NCBI GenBank assembly: GCA_011374625.1
Contig: DRPN01000030.1
Location: forward strand, 1-48,728
From: Bacteroidota bacterium
GTDB taxonomy: Bacteria; Bacteroidota; Bacteroidia; Bacteroidales; VadinHA17
Length of the DNA stretch: 48,728 nucleotides
Reading direction: 5' to 3'
The position numbers and the translations under genes were made by a program. Shown one piece after another: positions 1-8,923 of this stretch (its first letter is position 1; each line of letters opens with the position of its first letter). The notes under the pieces were generated by a model, which saw nothing but the letters and a program-made list of their open reading frames with translations, did no database searches and had not been told where the DNA came from.

Positions 1-210
1 CAATACAGGCACCTCATCTCCCTCCTGGTAAAAAATATCCAGCAAAATTCCGGAGGTTTTGGCTTCTTCATCAAAAGCAGCCTTATCAGTTTCATAGGAA
101 AACAGGAGATCTCCTTCTTCCACTTTATCCCCTTTTTCTTTAAACCATTTGGTGATCAAACAGGTTTCAACGCTTTGCCCTTGCCTGGGCATGATGACAG
201 GTTCAGCCAT
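1..210 (-). CDS. 2-oxo acid dehydrogenase E2 (dihydrolipoamide acyltransferase), N-terminal lipoyl domain, partial
   Basis: Only the first 70 codons lie in the window; the gene runs off the left edge. The translation begins MAEPVIMPRQGQSVETC and continues into a biotinyl/lipoyl domain with the lipoylation motif ETDKA (lysine 43). This is the swinging-arm domain of the acyltransferase core of a pyruvate or branched-chain 2-oxo acid dehydrogenase complex in the cytoplasm. Which complex cannot be told from this piece. The start is firm: the family N-terminus begins here and a good Bacteroidetes promoter lies 30-60 bp upstream. The gene is divergent from a GntR regulator, and an inverted repeat overlaps its promoter. 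Confidence 0.9.
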   Translation of the reverse strand, partial: MAEPVIMPRQGQSVETCLITKWFKEKGDKVEEGDLLFSYETDKAAFDEEAKTSGILLDIFYQEGDEVPVL

Positions 211-239
211 TTTTTACATTGTTTATTTAAAGAACGAGA

Positions 240-270
240 CAAATGTATGACATTTTACTTGTAAATACAA
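240..270 (-). promoter_or_regulatory. Promoter of the E2 gene (Bacteroidetes type)
   Basis: On the minus strand, TTG (268-270) is followed after 20 bp by TACATTTG (240-247). This matches the Bacteroidetes -33 (TTTG/TTG) and -7 (TAnnTTTG) elements with standard spacing. Transcription would start about 25 bp before the E2 ATG. Confidence 0.65.
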
Positions 271-272
271 GT
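257..272. promoter_or_regulatory. Candidate GntR operator
   Basis: ACTTGTAAATACAAGT is an inverted repeat with 7-bp arms and a 2-bp centre. It covers the -33 element of the E2 promoter. The TTGTA...TACAA core resembles operators of HutC/TreR-type GntR regulators, and such a regulator is encoded divergently next door. The link to that regulator is inference. Confidence 0.5.
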
Positions 273-403
273 TAATAATAAAAATTTTCAAGAAAAGTTA
301 TTATAATCTAATATACAGTCTTTTACAAAATATAATAAAATATATATATTTACATGTCCGGCGATATATCATAACATGATTTCTTTTTCCCAAAAAAATA
401 AAT

Positions 404-411
404 TATCTTTG
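404..411 (+). promoter_or_regulatory. -7 element upstream of the GntR gene
   Basis: TATCTTTG matches TAnnTTTG exactly and lies 38 bp before the ATG at 450. No clear -33 TTG was seen. Confidence 0.45.
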
Positions 412-449
412 ATCTTTAAATCCGGTTGTTCCGGTCTAATAAACAGGTC

Positions 450-1166
450 ATGAAGGAACACACATCCATGCCTCAATACCGCAGGTTATATGAGATCCTG
501 CGTAAGCATATTGTGGAAGGGGTATATAAGGAGGGAGATCTTTTACCTTCCGAGAATGAACTTTGTGCCACCTATGGATTAACACGTCCTACTGTCCGTC
601 ATGCATTGGACGAATTGGTAAAGGACGGATTTATCAAGAAACAAAAAGGAAAAGGCAGTATTGTTCATCCGTTGCCGAAAGGTATTGGTATTTTATCTAT
701 AGCCGGGACTACTTCGGCATTGGGCAACCGCGATCTGAAAACACGTATCTTGGTAAAACCGGAGATCCGGCCCTGGGATGAGTCATTTTTCTTTCCTCTT
801 CCGGAGCATGTGCGGGAATCGGGATGTATCTATATGGAAAGATTACGTCTGATAGACGGAAAACCTTTGTTTTTTGATATTACCTATTTGCCTAATATCA
901 ACCTGCCCCGTTTTACTTCACGGTCTTTTGAAAACAGGTCGTTGTTTGACACCCTGCGCAGCAATTATCAAATCGAGGTGACCGGTGGTGAACAACGATT
1001 ATGGGCCATTGAAGCCGATGAACAGATCGCCGCGTTTTTGCAGATGCAGCCCGGAGAGCCGGTATTACACCTCGAACGCAAAATAGACACAAACCGGGTA
1101 GGGTTCAGCTTTTTCTCCAGTCTTTATTGCAACACATCCGAACAAGCTTTGTTCGGAGTGTTTTGA
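450..1166 (+). CDS. GntR family transcriptional regulator (HutC/FadR-like fold with UTRA domain)
   Basis: This is a 238-residue protein with an N-terminal winged helix (about residues 8-75, with motifs PSENELCATYGLTRPTVRHAL and a wing ending near GKGSIV) and a C-terminal UTRA ligand domain (about 90-235). It should bind a small effector and release DNA. The ATG at 450 is preferred over the in-frame TTG at 426 because the TTG would lie only about 8 bp from the expected transcription start. It is divergent from the lipoyl E2 gene. An inverted repeat at 257-272 covers that gene's promoter, so local control of the dehydrogenase is plausible. The effector cannot be read from the sequence. Confidence 0.88.
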   Translation: MKEHTSMPQYRRLYEILRKHIVEGVYKEGDLLPSENELCATYGLTRPTVRHALDELVKDGFIKKQKGKGSIVHPLPKGIGILSIAGTTSALGNRDLKTRILVKPEIRPWDESFFFPLPEHVRESGCIYMERLRLIDGKPLFFDITYLPNINLPRFTSRSFENRSLFDTLRSNYQIEVTGGEQRLWAIEADEQIAAFLQMQPGEPVLHLERKIDTNRVGFSFFSSLYCNTSEQALFGVF

Positions 1167-1194
1167 TCCGGGGATATGTTTTTTGCAGTGTTCC

Positions 1195-1560
1195 GGCTCT
1201 TGTTTTGCGAAAAGAGCTGGACAAATGACTTGAGAAAGCCGGGCTTAATCTGAAGTGGAACGATATCAAATAAAATCTCAAGAGTTTACAGAAAGTAACA
1301 ATTGAAAAAGATGTTCAGATAGTGATTCTCATGGCAGAAGCACAGGGAATCTGTTCATCTGTATTTCAGAATGTTGGGATGGTGCTATCTCCTATAATCC
1401 GAAAATTGAAACCCACAACCATGTAGTGCCAAAGATTTGTTTGACCGCGGTATATTTCTGATATATGTATTTTCCAGTTGTAAAAGATAAGTCACAGCTT
1501 CCACCGGCGGCCAAAGCCTTTGGAGGAGATCTCGGCAACAAAGCACGGCAGGGTTATTCA
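1195..1560 (+). pseudogene. Decayed coding remnant, possibly a transposase C-terminus
   Basis: This gap of about 390 bp has no intact gene. One frame reads, with several stops, KAGLNLKWNDIK, then LKSLQKVTIEKDVQI, which looks like protein-coding relics. The Leu-Lys-rich pattern is loosely like the C-terminal tail of IS1634-type transposases, of which a clearer fragment lies at 28159-28410. The assignment is weak, and no terminal repeats were found. Confidence 0.25.
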
Positions 1561-1561
1561 A

Positions 1562-4045
1562 TCAATAAAAAGTAAAAACTTTTTCTTCTCCTTTTTTTAA
1601 ATCTATTAAATGATCTCTTTGTTTATAACGTAAAATACATTTTTCTCCAAGTAAAGATTTAACAACTATTTTCCCGGCCTCATTATTATCCCATTGAATG
1701 GATAAAATAAATCCATTAGCAGCACGCAATCCTTTTATGTATCCTTTTTTCCAACTATCCGGTAATGCAGGTAAAATTTCCACAACAGGATAACTTTGCC
1801 CATCCTTTTCAATAGATTCATGGTCCTGCATCAACATTTCAATAATAGCGTCAGCCCCTCCAAAATTCGCATCAATATTGAAGGGTGGACAAGAAGATAA
1901 CAAATTGGGCAAAAGTCCTGCTTTTTTGCTATTTCCCTCTACAAACAAGTTATTTATTAATTTATAAGCATGATTACCATCTTTCAATCTTGCCCAACAA
2001 GCAGATTTCCATGCCAAAGACCATCCTGTTCCGCCATCTCCCCTTATTTCCAGTGCCCGTCTGGCTGCTTCAAAAAGCTTAGGGGTGGAACTTTTCGTAA
2101 TTTCATTTCCTGGCATCAAAGCATATAAATGGGAGATGTGTCTGTGATGTGGATTTACCTCTTTATACTCTTTATCAAACTCCAATAATTGTCCTTTAGA
2201 TCCAATTTTATATGGTCTTAACTGACTTTTCTGGCGTGCTAATCTCCGAGCAAAATCTTCATCAACATTCAAAATTTTCGAAGCTTTTATACAATGATCA
2301 AACAATTCCTTAATAATCATTATATCCATTGTTGGGCCCTCGCAAAAAGGAGTTGTATAGTCAGCCTTGTCAGGATAATAGGCATTTTCAGGTGACATTC
2401 CGATTGGTGTTGTCAAAAAACCATCAGTTGTTTTCACAAGCCATTCGCTTAAGAATTGAGCAGCTCCTTTCATTACAGGCCAGTTCTCTGCCAGAAAATC
2501 TTTATCTTTGGTATATCTGTAATGTGTCCACAATTGCTGACATAGCCAACCCGCACCAAGAGGCCAGAAAGAACAACAAACATTATCCACGGGCTGGGCA
2601 CTACGCCATATAGTTGTATTGTGATGAGCTACCCATCCATTGCGATGATACATGTTTCTGGCTACCTCACTACCACTTACAGACAACTCACGGATAAAAC
2701 GATGGATAGGTTCAGTACATTCACTCAGATTTGCTGCTTCGGTTGGCCAATAAAACATTTCCGTATTTATATTCAATGTATAACCACTGGCCCAGGGGGG
2801 AATAATTTTATCATTCCACATCCCCTGAAGATTTATAGGCTGAGATCCCGGTCGGGAAATTGCAATGGTCAAATAACGGGCATATTGCAAAAACAATCCA
2901 CATAAAGCAGGATCTTTCCCATTATTAAAGAGTTGAATTCTTTTATCAGTAGGCATTTTACTCTGTTCACTGACAGTCCCAATGGAAATGGACATTCTGT
3001 CAAAAAGTCTTTTATAATCCGTTATATGATTTTTTTTGAGTTCCTCATAGGATGTATTTGCAACATTTTTTAAATCAGTAATTGTCTTAATTGAAGGATC
3101 AACGCCTTCATGGCTTGGACTTTTATCAAATCCGTTAAACCCCGTATGTCCTGTAAAAACCAATAATGCCTTATCTGCTTTGCTAACAACAAGTTTATCC
3201 TGTTTTTTAACAATTTGTCCTCGCACAGGTATAACTATAAGGCGACCCTCATAAGGCATTCCTCTTCCATTTAGTTTATCGCCGTACATTACCACACTTG
3301 TGTTGGGCTTAGGATTTCCTTTTTTGTCAAACAATTCGGGATATTTCCATTGATCTCCCCATTTTTGTATTCGCTTTATTGTACGACGTACCGCCAATGC
3401 AGGAGCCTGACCTTTCATAATTATTGTGTTACTATCTATATAAGAAAATGCCGTAGGATGAGCTCCTTCAAGTCTGACTGAAAAATTAATCGACTTTTTT
3501 TGCTTGGCAGTTATAAACATTACAACTACATGATCAGGGAATGAGGCAAATACCTCTCGGGAATAGGACACGCCCCCAATCTGATAACTGGTTTTGCATA
3601 TAGCATTAGATAAATCAAGTTCTCGCCGGTAATTTTCAGCCTTTTCTCCAGGATCAAAATCAAAATCAATATAAATATCCCCAAAAGGTTGATAACAAGG
3701 TTGACACCTGCCAATCCATTCGTGAGCCACTATTTTGTTAACCTTGTCAAAATGTCCTTCCTTCATGAGCTGTCTGACTTCGTCAAATCTTTTTGTAATA
3801 TCAATCTTAACATCCCTTTGTCCGGGTTCGTCAGAATAAAGAGTACTTTCATTTAACTGTAACCGTTCGTGTTTTATTCCGCCAAACACCATAGCCCCCA
3901 AACGTCCATTTCCAATAGGTAAGGCCTCATCCCAATTCGAAGCAGGATGATCATACCATAATAATAAACGATCATTAGCTTTTTTATTGGTAGAACAAGA
4001 AATAACAAGAACAATAGCGAATAGTGTAACAAGAAATTTTTTCAT
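1562..4045 (-). CDS. GH95 family alpha-L-fucosidase/galactosidase-like lipoprotein
   Basis: This 827-residue secreted glycoside hydrolase starts with a lipoprotein-type signal (hydrophobic stretch then VISCST; Cys near residue 17). The N-terminal domain begins LLLWYDHPASNWDEALPIGN, typical of GH95. Catalytic positions known from the Bifidobacterium AfcA enzyme can be placed: NINTEM (N425, N427), MSPEN (E553, acid) and NIDANFGG (D725). It should remove terminal alpha-1,2-fucose or related alpha-L-galactose from host or plant glycans outside the cell. The frame is open upstream to 4114, but those extra codons lie inside a dispersed repeat, and the signal peptide fixes the start at 4045. No SusC/SusD pair adjoins it. 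Confidence 0.92.
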   Translation of the reverse strand: MKKFLVTLFAIVLVISCSTNKKANDRLLLWYDHPASNWDEALPIGNGRLGAMVFGGIKHERLQLNESTLYSDEPGQRDVKIDITKRFDEVRQLMKEGHFDKVNKIVAHEWIGRCQPCYQPFGDIYIDFDFDPGEKAENYRRELDLSNAICKTSYQIGGVSYSREVFASFPDHVVVMFITAKQKKSINFSVRLEGAHPTAFSYIDSNTIIMKGQAPALAVRRTIKRIQKWGDQWKYPELFDKKGNPKPNTSVVMYGDKLNGRGMPYEGRLIVIPVRGQIVKKQDKLVVSKADKALLVFTGHTGFNGFDKSPSHEGVDPSIKTITDLKNVANTSYEELKKNHITDYKRLFDRMSISIGTVSEQSKMPTDKRIQLFNNGKDPALCGLFLQYARYLTIAISRPGSQPINLQGMWNDKIIPPWASGYTLNINTEMFYWPTEAANLSECTEPIHRFIRELSVSGSEVARNMYHRNGWVAHHNTTIWRSAQPVDNVCCSFWPLGAGWLCQQLWTHYRYTKDKDFLAENWPVMKGAAQFLSEWLVKTTDGFLTTPIGMSPENAYYPDKADYTTPFCEGPTMDIMIIKELFDHCIKASKILNVDEDFARRLARQKSQLRPYKIGSKGQLLEFDKEYKEVNPHHRHISHLYALMPGNEITKSSTPKLFEAARRALEIRGDGGTGWSLAWKSACWARLKDGNHAYKLINNLFVEGNSKKAGLLPNLLSSCPPFNIDANFGGADAIIEMLMQDHESIEKDGQSYPVVEILPALPDSWKKGYIKGLRAANGFILSIQWDNNEAGKIVVKSLLGEKCILRYKQRDHLIDLKKGEEKVFTFY

Positions 4046-4087
4046 TTTCAACTGTTGTTTAAAAATTTTTACTTTATCAATAATAAT

Positions 4088-4172
4088 GAAGAAAAAAAAA
4101 TTTTCTTCATCCATGTAACCGGAACCGGCTATTCACCGTAAAACTGTTCGCAAGCTCGTTGTGTTCGTTTCA
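4088..4172 (+). repeat. Dispersed intergenic repeat, copy A (divergent)
   Basis: It begins with the hairpin GAAGAAAA-N5-TTTTCTTC (4088-4108), followed by a diverged form of the shared core (GTAACCGG, GTAAAACTGTTCG, AGCTCG) and GTTCGTTTCAT. It is the most diverged of four copies; the others are at 6368, 11752 and 24805. All are in the same orientation. Confidence 0.6.
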
Positions 4173-4401
4173 TTTACTTATTACATCGGTTTATCGTACA
4201 TTATATACAAACTTTTTGACTGCAATTTATCTTTTTTTTACATTTCCGGCCCTGTTTATTCTCTATTTATCAACACACTAAACTGATTATCAACAATCAG
4301 GTTACTTTATCAATACATCCCAAATGTGCATGCTTTACACATATGTATTTCCAATTTAGACTAAGAAGAGACCAATAGAAGCACTAAAAATAGGTAAAAT
4401 T
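4173..4401. other. AT-rich intergenic stretch
   Basis: This is the rest of the gap between the GH95 gene and the esterase gene, following repeat copy A. I see no gene in it. Confidence 0.5.
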
Positions 4402-6195
4402 TTATTTTAGCTCTAATTTATTTTCTTTCAGTACCTGTTCTGCCTCCTGAATTATCCTTAAGTGTGCCCATTCTTTCGACTCCCGGCGCAGCATATTTAA
4501 ATTTTTTCTATGCTTTATCATTTCGTTAACATCATATGGCGCCTCCGGATAATCCCATTTATCTGTTCGGAATAATGGCAACGGGATGATTCTTTCATGC
4601 ATAGTATTATTAACAACATTTCCGATGGGATTTCTTGCCCAGGCATACCTGACTTCTTTTGGCTCAGGGACAAGCTTATTGAATATCTCTAATTTCTTTT
4701 TGTCATAAATAATCTCTCCTTTATTATTTTTTCCTAACGCTACATATTTTGCTTCTGCCGGATAAAAATGCCGATCAATTCCCGCTATGGCAAAACCCTC
4801 AAAAGGTCTATCATCAGAAGTTTTTATTTCTTTGCTAAAAGTTATAATAATTTTATCCTTCAGTTTTTCAACATTAGTATATTCAGCAGGTTCCCATCCC
4901 AGGTCAAAACCATACTGAGTTGACATTGCCCAGCGGGCAATTCTTTCTCCTATCTCAACCTTTTTCTGAGGATGATACCAATTTACCTGCTGATCATAGG
5001 CACACACATAACCGACATTATCCATATCTTTATATGCCTTAAACTGACCTTCTCTTATGAAGGGTGCAGCATCAATCATACTCTCCTCAAAATTATCTAA
5101 TGTCTGTGGAGTTCCTCCCGCACTAAATTCAACAATACAAAATGGCATTTTATCATTATTAAAAGCCTTTCGCCAGTCTTTTATCAATAATTTAAAATTT
5201 AAGGCATATAATTTGGGTCGTGCATCAGATAAAGCGTTATTATAACCTTGATGGAATATAACTCCCTTAACAGTTAGGCCGGCGAAAACACTCAACATGC
5301 CATTATAACAGGATCCCGGACGGTTTTGATTCAAAGCCGGGCCGGGATCTGGTTTTACAGGTTTTGGATTTGGTTTTTGGCCCAATTTTTTTCTGCTTGC
5401 AGTACGTTTCTCCCAATTTCTAATCTTTTTTTTAAGATTCTCTTCAGGGTCATAGGCAGCTATCTTATCTTCCCATAACTTTAGGAGTTTCTTGTTTTCT
5501 AAAGTCTCAGATAACGTTTTTGTTGACATCCATGCTTCAACAGTAGTCCCCCCCCTTGATACATCAATTAAACCAATCGGTATTTTAGAAGCCATTTGAA
5601 TACGCCTTCCAAAAATATAACCAAGTCCTGAAAAAGTCTTCACTGTTTCAGGTGAACAAATGAACCAATAACCTTTTTTTTCATAACGGTTATTCCAGCT
5701 ATCATACTCATTTAATGGTTTAAAATCTTTAAGTGGTATATGACTTACTGCTCTTGGTATTGTCATAAGACGAATAAGGGGAAAATTTGCAGATACAACT
5801 TCAGCATCACCATTATATATGCGGGCAAGATCAAACTCCATATTGCTTTGCCCTCCGAGTATCCATACATCACCAACCAGCACATTATTAAAAGTCACCG
5901 AGCTGTTATCTCCAACGACTACAAAATCCTGAGGAACTGCATTTGCAGACATTGGATCAAGGTATATAACCCATTCGCCTTCATCTGAAGTAATCGACGA
6001 TTTTACTTGTCCGGCAAATTTAATCGTTACATTTTCTCCCGGGGCAGCCCATCCCCATATTTTCACCGGTTTATCACGCTGCAAAACCATATTATTACCA
6101 AATATATGGTTAAGACTAATTTGGGAATGAACAGCCATACTCAGCAAGGCTAATCCCAGGATAATAAAAAATTTCTTAGTTTTATTCTTTATCAT
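4402..6195 (-). CDS. Sialate O-acetylesterase family protein (SGNH/SASA)
   Basis: This 597-residue secreted protein has a signal peptide (residues 1-25, ending in VHSQ). The N-terminal Ig-like region contains VLQRDKPVKIWGWAAPGE, and the esterase block GGQSNME carries the nucleophile S117. A late YHP (H408) is the likely catalytic His. The family deacetylates sialic acid or other glycan O-acetyl groups in the periplasm. The usual WYQGESN block III motif is FHQGYNN here, so the conserved Glu is replaced and substrate or activity may differ. The gene is upstream of the GH95 gene on the same strand, but 356 bp with a repeat separate them, so co-transcription is uncertain. Confidence 0.88.
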   Translation of the reverse strand: MIKNKTKKFFIILGLALLSMAVHSQISLNHIFGNNMVLQRDKPVKIWGWAAPGENVTIKFAGQVKSSITSDEGEWVIYLDPMSANAVPQDFVVVGDNSSVTFNNVLVGDVWILGGQSNMEFDLARIYNGDAEVVSANFPLIRLMTIPRAVSHIPLKDFKPLNEYDSWNNRYEKKGYWFICSPETVKTFSGLGYIFGRRIQMASKIPIGLIDVSRGGTTVEAWMSTKTLSETLENKKLLKLWEDKIAAYDPEENLKKKIRNWEKRTASRKKLGQKPNPKPVKPDPGPALNQNRPGSCYNGMLSVFAGLTVKGVIFHQGYNNALSDARPKLYALNFKLLIKDWRKAFNNDKMPFCIVEFSAGGTPQTLDNFEESMIDAAPFIREGQFKAYKDMDNVGYVCAYDQQVNWYHPQKKVEIGERIARWAMSTQYGFDLGWEPAEYTNVEKLKDKIIITFSKEIKTSDDRPFEGFAIAGIDRHFYPAEAKYVALGKNNKGEIIYDKKKLEIFNKLVPEPKEVRYAWARNPIGNVVNNTMHERIIPLPLFRTDKWDYPEAPYDVNEMIKHRKNLNMLRRESKEWAHLRIIQEAEQVLKENKLELK

Positions 6196-6367
6196 TGTAT
6201 TTATTTTTTTAGGTTCATCTGCAAGATGAGTATTTTTCTTCTGAAAAAAAAAAATTAATTTTTAATGGCCAGAAGTACCAAAGGCCTACTTACTGGAAGG
6301 CAGGGATCTCTTTATGAGAACCTGTTTATAAGTTTTTCATGTGTTTTTAAAAATTTTTATTTTCAAT

Positions 6368-6472
6368 GAAGAAAATAAAAATTTTCTTCCCCCGTATAAC
6401 TGGTTACTCACAGTAAAACTTTTCGTAAACTCGCTGTGCCCGGTTCACTCTTAAAAAATTCATGTTCTTTTC
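6368..6472 (+). repeat. Dispersed intergenic repeat, copy B
   Basis: It carries the leading hairpin GAAGAAAA-N6-TTTTCTTC (6368-6389), then CGTATAACTGGTTACTCACA, the core CAGTAAAACT, CTCGCTGTGCCCGGTTCACT, and then runs directly into TTAAAAAATTCATGTTC. That junction shows it lacks the segment present inside copy C. It lies between two divergent genes. Beyond it, the gap 6196-6552 holds no gene. Confidence 0.75.
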
Positions 6473-6552
6473 ATATAAATATACACTATCTGCATGAAAA
6501 AATTTATGTAGGTTTGTAATAATCATTCTTGAATTTTTCATTGTACCCTTTT

Positions 6553-8733
6553 ATGAAAACCGGATTGTTTATCGTTCTACTTCTTTGTTTTAACATTTGT
6601 TTAGGATTTTCCTTAAGAGGTCAACACTCTCCTCCTCATGATACACCAAAGGTTGGTCTGGTATTAAGCGGTGGCGGAGCCAAAGGATTTGCCCATCTGG
6701 GAGCTATGAAAGTGTTACAAAAAGAAGGTATTCCTTTTGATATTATCGGAGGTACCAGCATGGGAGCAATTGTAGGAGGATTGGTTGCATCCGGAATACC
6801 TGTGGACACCCTAATAAATCTTATCAGGAGGCAGGATTGGGGATATTTACTTTCTGATTTCATCAAAAGAGAGTACTTGTCCATTACAGAAAAGAAAGAC
6901 CGGGACCGTTTTATGTTATCCTTTCCGGTTAGTAAAAAGGGAATTACTCTCCCCGCCGGTATTATACGGGGACAACATATTGAGAATCTATTGCACACAT
7001 TGACAGCACCGGTATACGAAATACGTGATTTTAACAAATTACCCATACAGTTTTTGTGTGTGGCTTTGGATATTGATAATAATAAAGAGATTGTTTTTCA
7101 CCATGGTGATCTTGCCGATGCTATGCGTGCCAGTATGTCCATACCCTCTGTTTTTGAACCTATTGTAATAAATGGAAACAGAATGGTTGACGGAGGAGTG
7201 GTAGATAATTTTCCTGTTAGAAATGTGCTGGATGCGGGAGCTGATATCATCATTGGCATAGATGTCGGTCATCAGAAAAAAAATCCTGAATATAAACCCA
7301 ATTTGGTGTCGGTAATGGAAGATGCCGTGTTTTACTATGCCAGTATGGTACGGCAGGAAAGTCTTAAAAAGGTTGATCTTTATATTCATCCCGATCTGAA
7401 AGGACTGGGCATTTCGAATTTTACCGATTTTGATTCGTTGATCGCATATGGAGAAGAAGCCGCTCGGGCAAAATTGCCGGAAATACGTCGCCTGGCAGAT
7501 TCATTATACCGTCTTGGCAGACATGTTCAAAAAAGACATTCTGACAGGCCTGATTCTATTTATGTGAAATCCATTAAAATGGATGGCCTTAAGCAACTCT
7601 CCAAGCGACTGGTTAATTCTTCTTTGAATTTTCATGCCATGCAATGGGTAAAGCCGTCGGATTTGCAAAAGGGTGCAGAAAATTTTTATGCTTCCAACTA
7701 TTTCGAAAAAGTCACCTTTTCCCTTGTACCGGAAGGTGACGGGGCACAGGTAATTTTTCACTTTAGAGAAAAAGAAGGTAACCGGTTCAATGTAGGTTTT
7801 TATTATGATTCTGATTATAAAACCGTTTTTTCGCTCAACACTACGTTCTTGAATATCCCAATAAAAGGGTCAAAATTGTCAATGACGGGAGAACTTGGGA
7901 AAAACCCCGGCCTTGATATAAATTATTTTCTGGATAAAGGAGCAGTGATGGCACCGGGATTTGAAATTTCAGGTAATTTTCTTGAAGCGTATAATTATGA
8001 TGTGGCCAGAAATCGCACAGCCAGCTATACTTATTTTATATCTTACCTTCGTATGTTTCTCCAGTCCAGATTCAACAATTTGGTTTTATTCAGACTTGGA
8101 GGTGAAATGAATCATACCGCTATTCAGCCAAGGATATCAGAGATTAATTTTGGCACAGTCAGAGATAATTTCTGGGGTATTTTTGCCGACATCAACATGG
8201 ATACTCGCAATCGCCCTGTTTTTCCTACTACCGGAGTCAGGCTTAGAGGTGTGGGAAAAGTATCCAGCAATCGCTATTTTCATCCTGTAAATTATTTGAA
8301 CCTTGAGTTTCAGAAACCATTATCATTTTCCAATCATTTTTCGATGGTTAATGAGATATTTGGAGGTATTACTTCCGGTGATTCCATTCCTTTCCAATAT
8401 TTATACTGGATTGGCGGACAGACTGATTTTACGAATTACGGAAATGTTCCTTTTCCGGGATATAAACTTCTTGAAATCAGTAGTAAAAGTTTATTTTTTT
8501 ACCGGATGGACCTGCAATATAAACTCATAAAGAATTTATTTATTGGACTAAACGGGAACATAGGCACCACGGCTACCAATATCCCGGATGTGTTGAATAA
8601 TCGTTATATGATAACGGGAGTTGAAATATCTTTGGGTTACTTAACGCCCATTGGGCCAATAAAAGTCTCTTTGTCAAAAGCAGGAGAAATTAGTGGTGCA
8701 GTCGGTTATTTTCAGATTGGTTTTGCCTTTTAA
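6553..8733 (+). CDS. Patatin-like phospholipase fused to an outer-membrane barrel (PlpD-like)
   Basis: This 726-residue protein has a signal peptide (residues 1-24). The patatin domain has the oxyanion loop SGGGAKGFAHLG, nucleophile motif GGTSMG (S69) and DGG (D213), giving a complete Ser-Asp dyad. After residue about 320 comes a POTRA-like region, then a C-terminal beta barrel of the Omp85/surface-antigen type ending with aromatic GYFQIGFAF. The layout matches type Vd autotransporter or lipid-hydrolase proteins that sit in the outer membrane. The ATG at 6553 begins the signal peptide; the upstream in-frame TTG at 6529 is rejected. It is monocistronic. Confidence 0.92.
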   Translation: MKTGLFIVLLLCFNICLGFSLRGQHSPPHDTPKVGLVLSGGGAKGFAHLGAMKVLQKEGIPFDIIGGTSMGAIVGGLVASGIPVDTLINLIRRQDWGYLLSDFIKREYLSITEKKDRDRFMLSFPVSKKGITLPAGIIRGQHIENLLHTLTAPVYEIRDFNKLPIQFLCVALDIDNNKEIVFHHGDLADAMRASMSIPSVFEPIVINGNRMVDGGVVDNFPVRNVLDAGADIIIGIDVGHQKKNPEYKPNLVSVMEDAVFYYASMVRQESLKKVDLYIHPDLKGLGISNFTDFDSLIAYGEEAARAKLPEIRRLADSLYRLGRHVQKRHSDRPDSIYVKSIKMDGLKQLSKRLVNSSLNFHAMQWVKPSDLQKGAENFYASNYFEKVTFSLVPEGDGAQVIFHFREKEGNRFNVGFYYDSDYKTVFSLNTTFLNIPIKGSKLSMTGELGKNPGLDINYFLDKGAVMAPGFEISGNFLEAYNYDVARNRTASYTYFISYLRMFLQSRFNNLVLFRLGGEMNHTAIQPRISEINFGTVRDNFWGIFADINMDTRNRPVFPTTGVRLRGVGKVSSNRYFHPVNYLNLEFQKPLSFSNHFSMVNEIFGGITSGDSIPFQYLYWIGGQTDFTNYGNVPFPGYKLLEISSKSLFFYRMDLQYKLIKNLFIGLNGNIGTTATNIPDVLNNRYMITGVEISLGYLTPIGPIKVSLSKAGEISGAVGYFQIGFAF

Positions 8734-8855
8734 TAAGAATCCGGAAATATGTTTGTCAGCACGTTTTACCGGCTATATATTTATTATACAATTACATAAA
8801 CTGATTTACAGGTAAAAAAAATATAACTACTAGTAATCAATACACTGAAACGTAT

Positions 8856-8888
8856 TTTTTCTAATTTTGTCACCTTAAATTAGAAAAA
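8856..8888. promoter_or_regulatory. Perfect inverted repeat overlapping the nfnA promoter
   Basis: TTTTTCTAATTT (8856-8867) and AAATTAGAAAAA (8877-8888) are perfect 12-bp arms with a 9-bp centre. The left arm overlaps the -7 box TAATTTTG (8862-8869), and the right arm covers the expected transcription start. It could be an operator or a hairpin at the 5' end of the mRNA. Confidence 0.55.
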
Positions 8889-8923
8889 TTGTATATAAAT
8901 AATCAATACTGAATCAAATAAGA

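Noticed and set aside
4046-4114. Longer start for the GH95 gene (23 extra codons)
   Set aside because: The extra codons lie within a dispersed repeat and the lipoprotein signal peptide begins at 4045.
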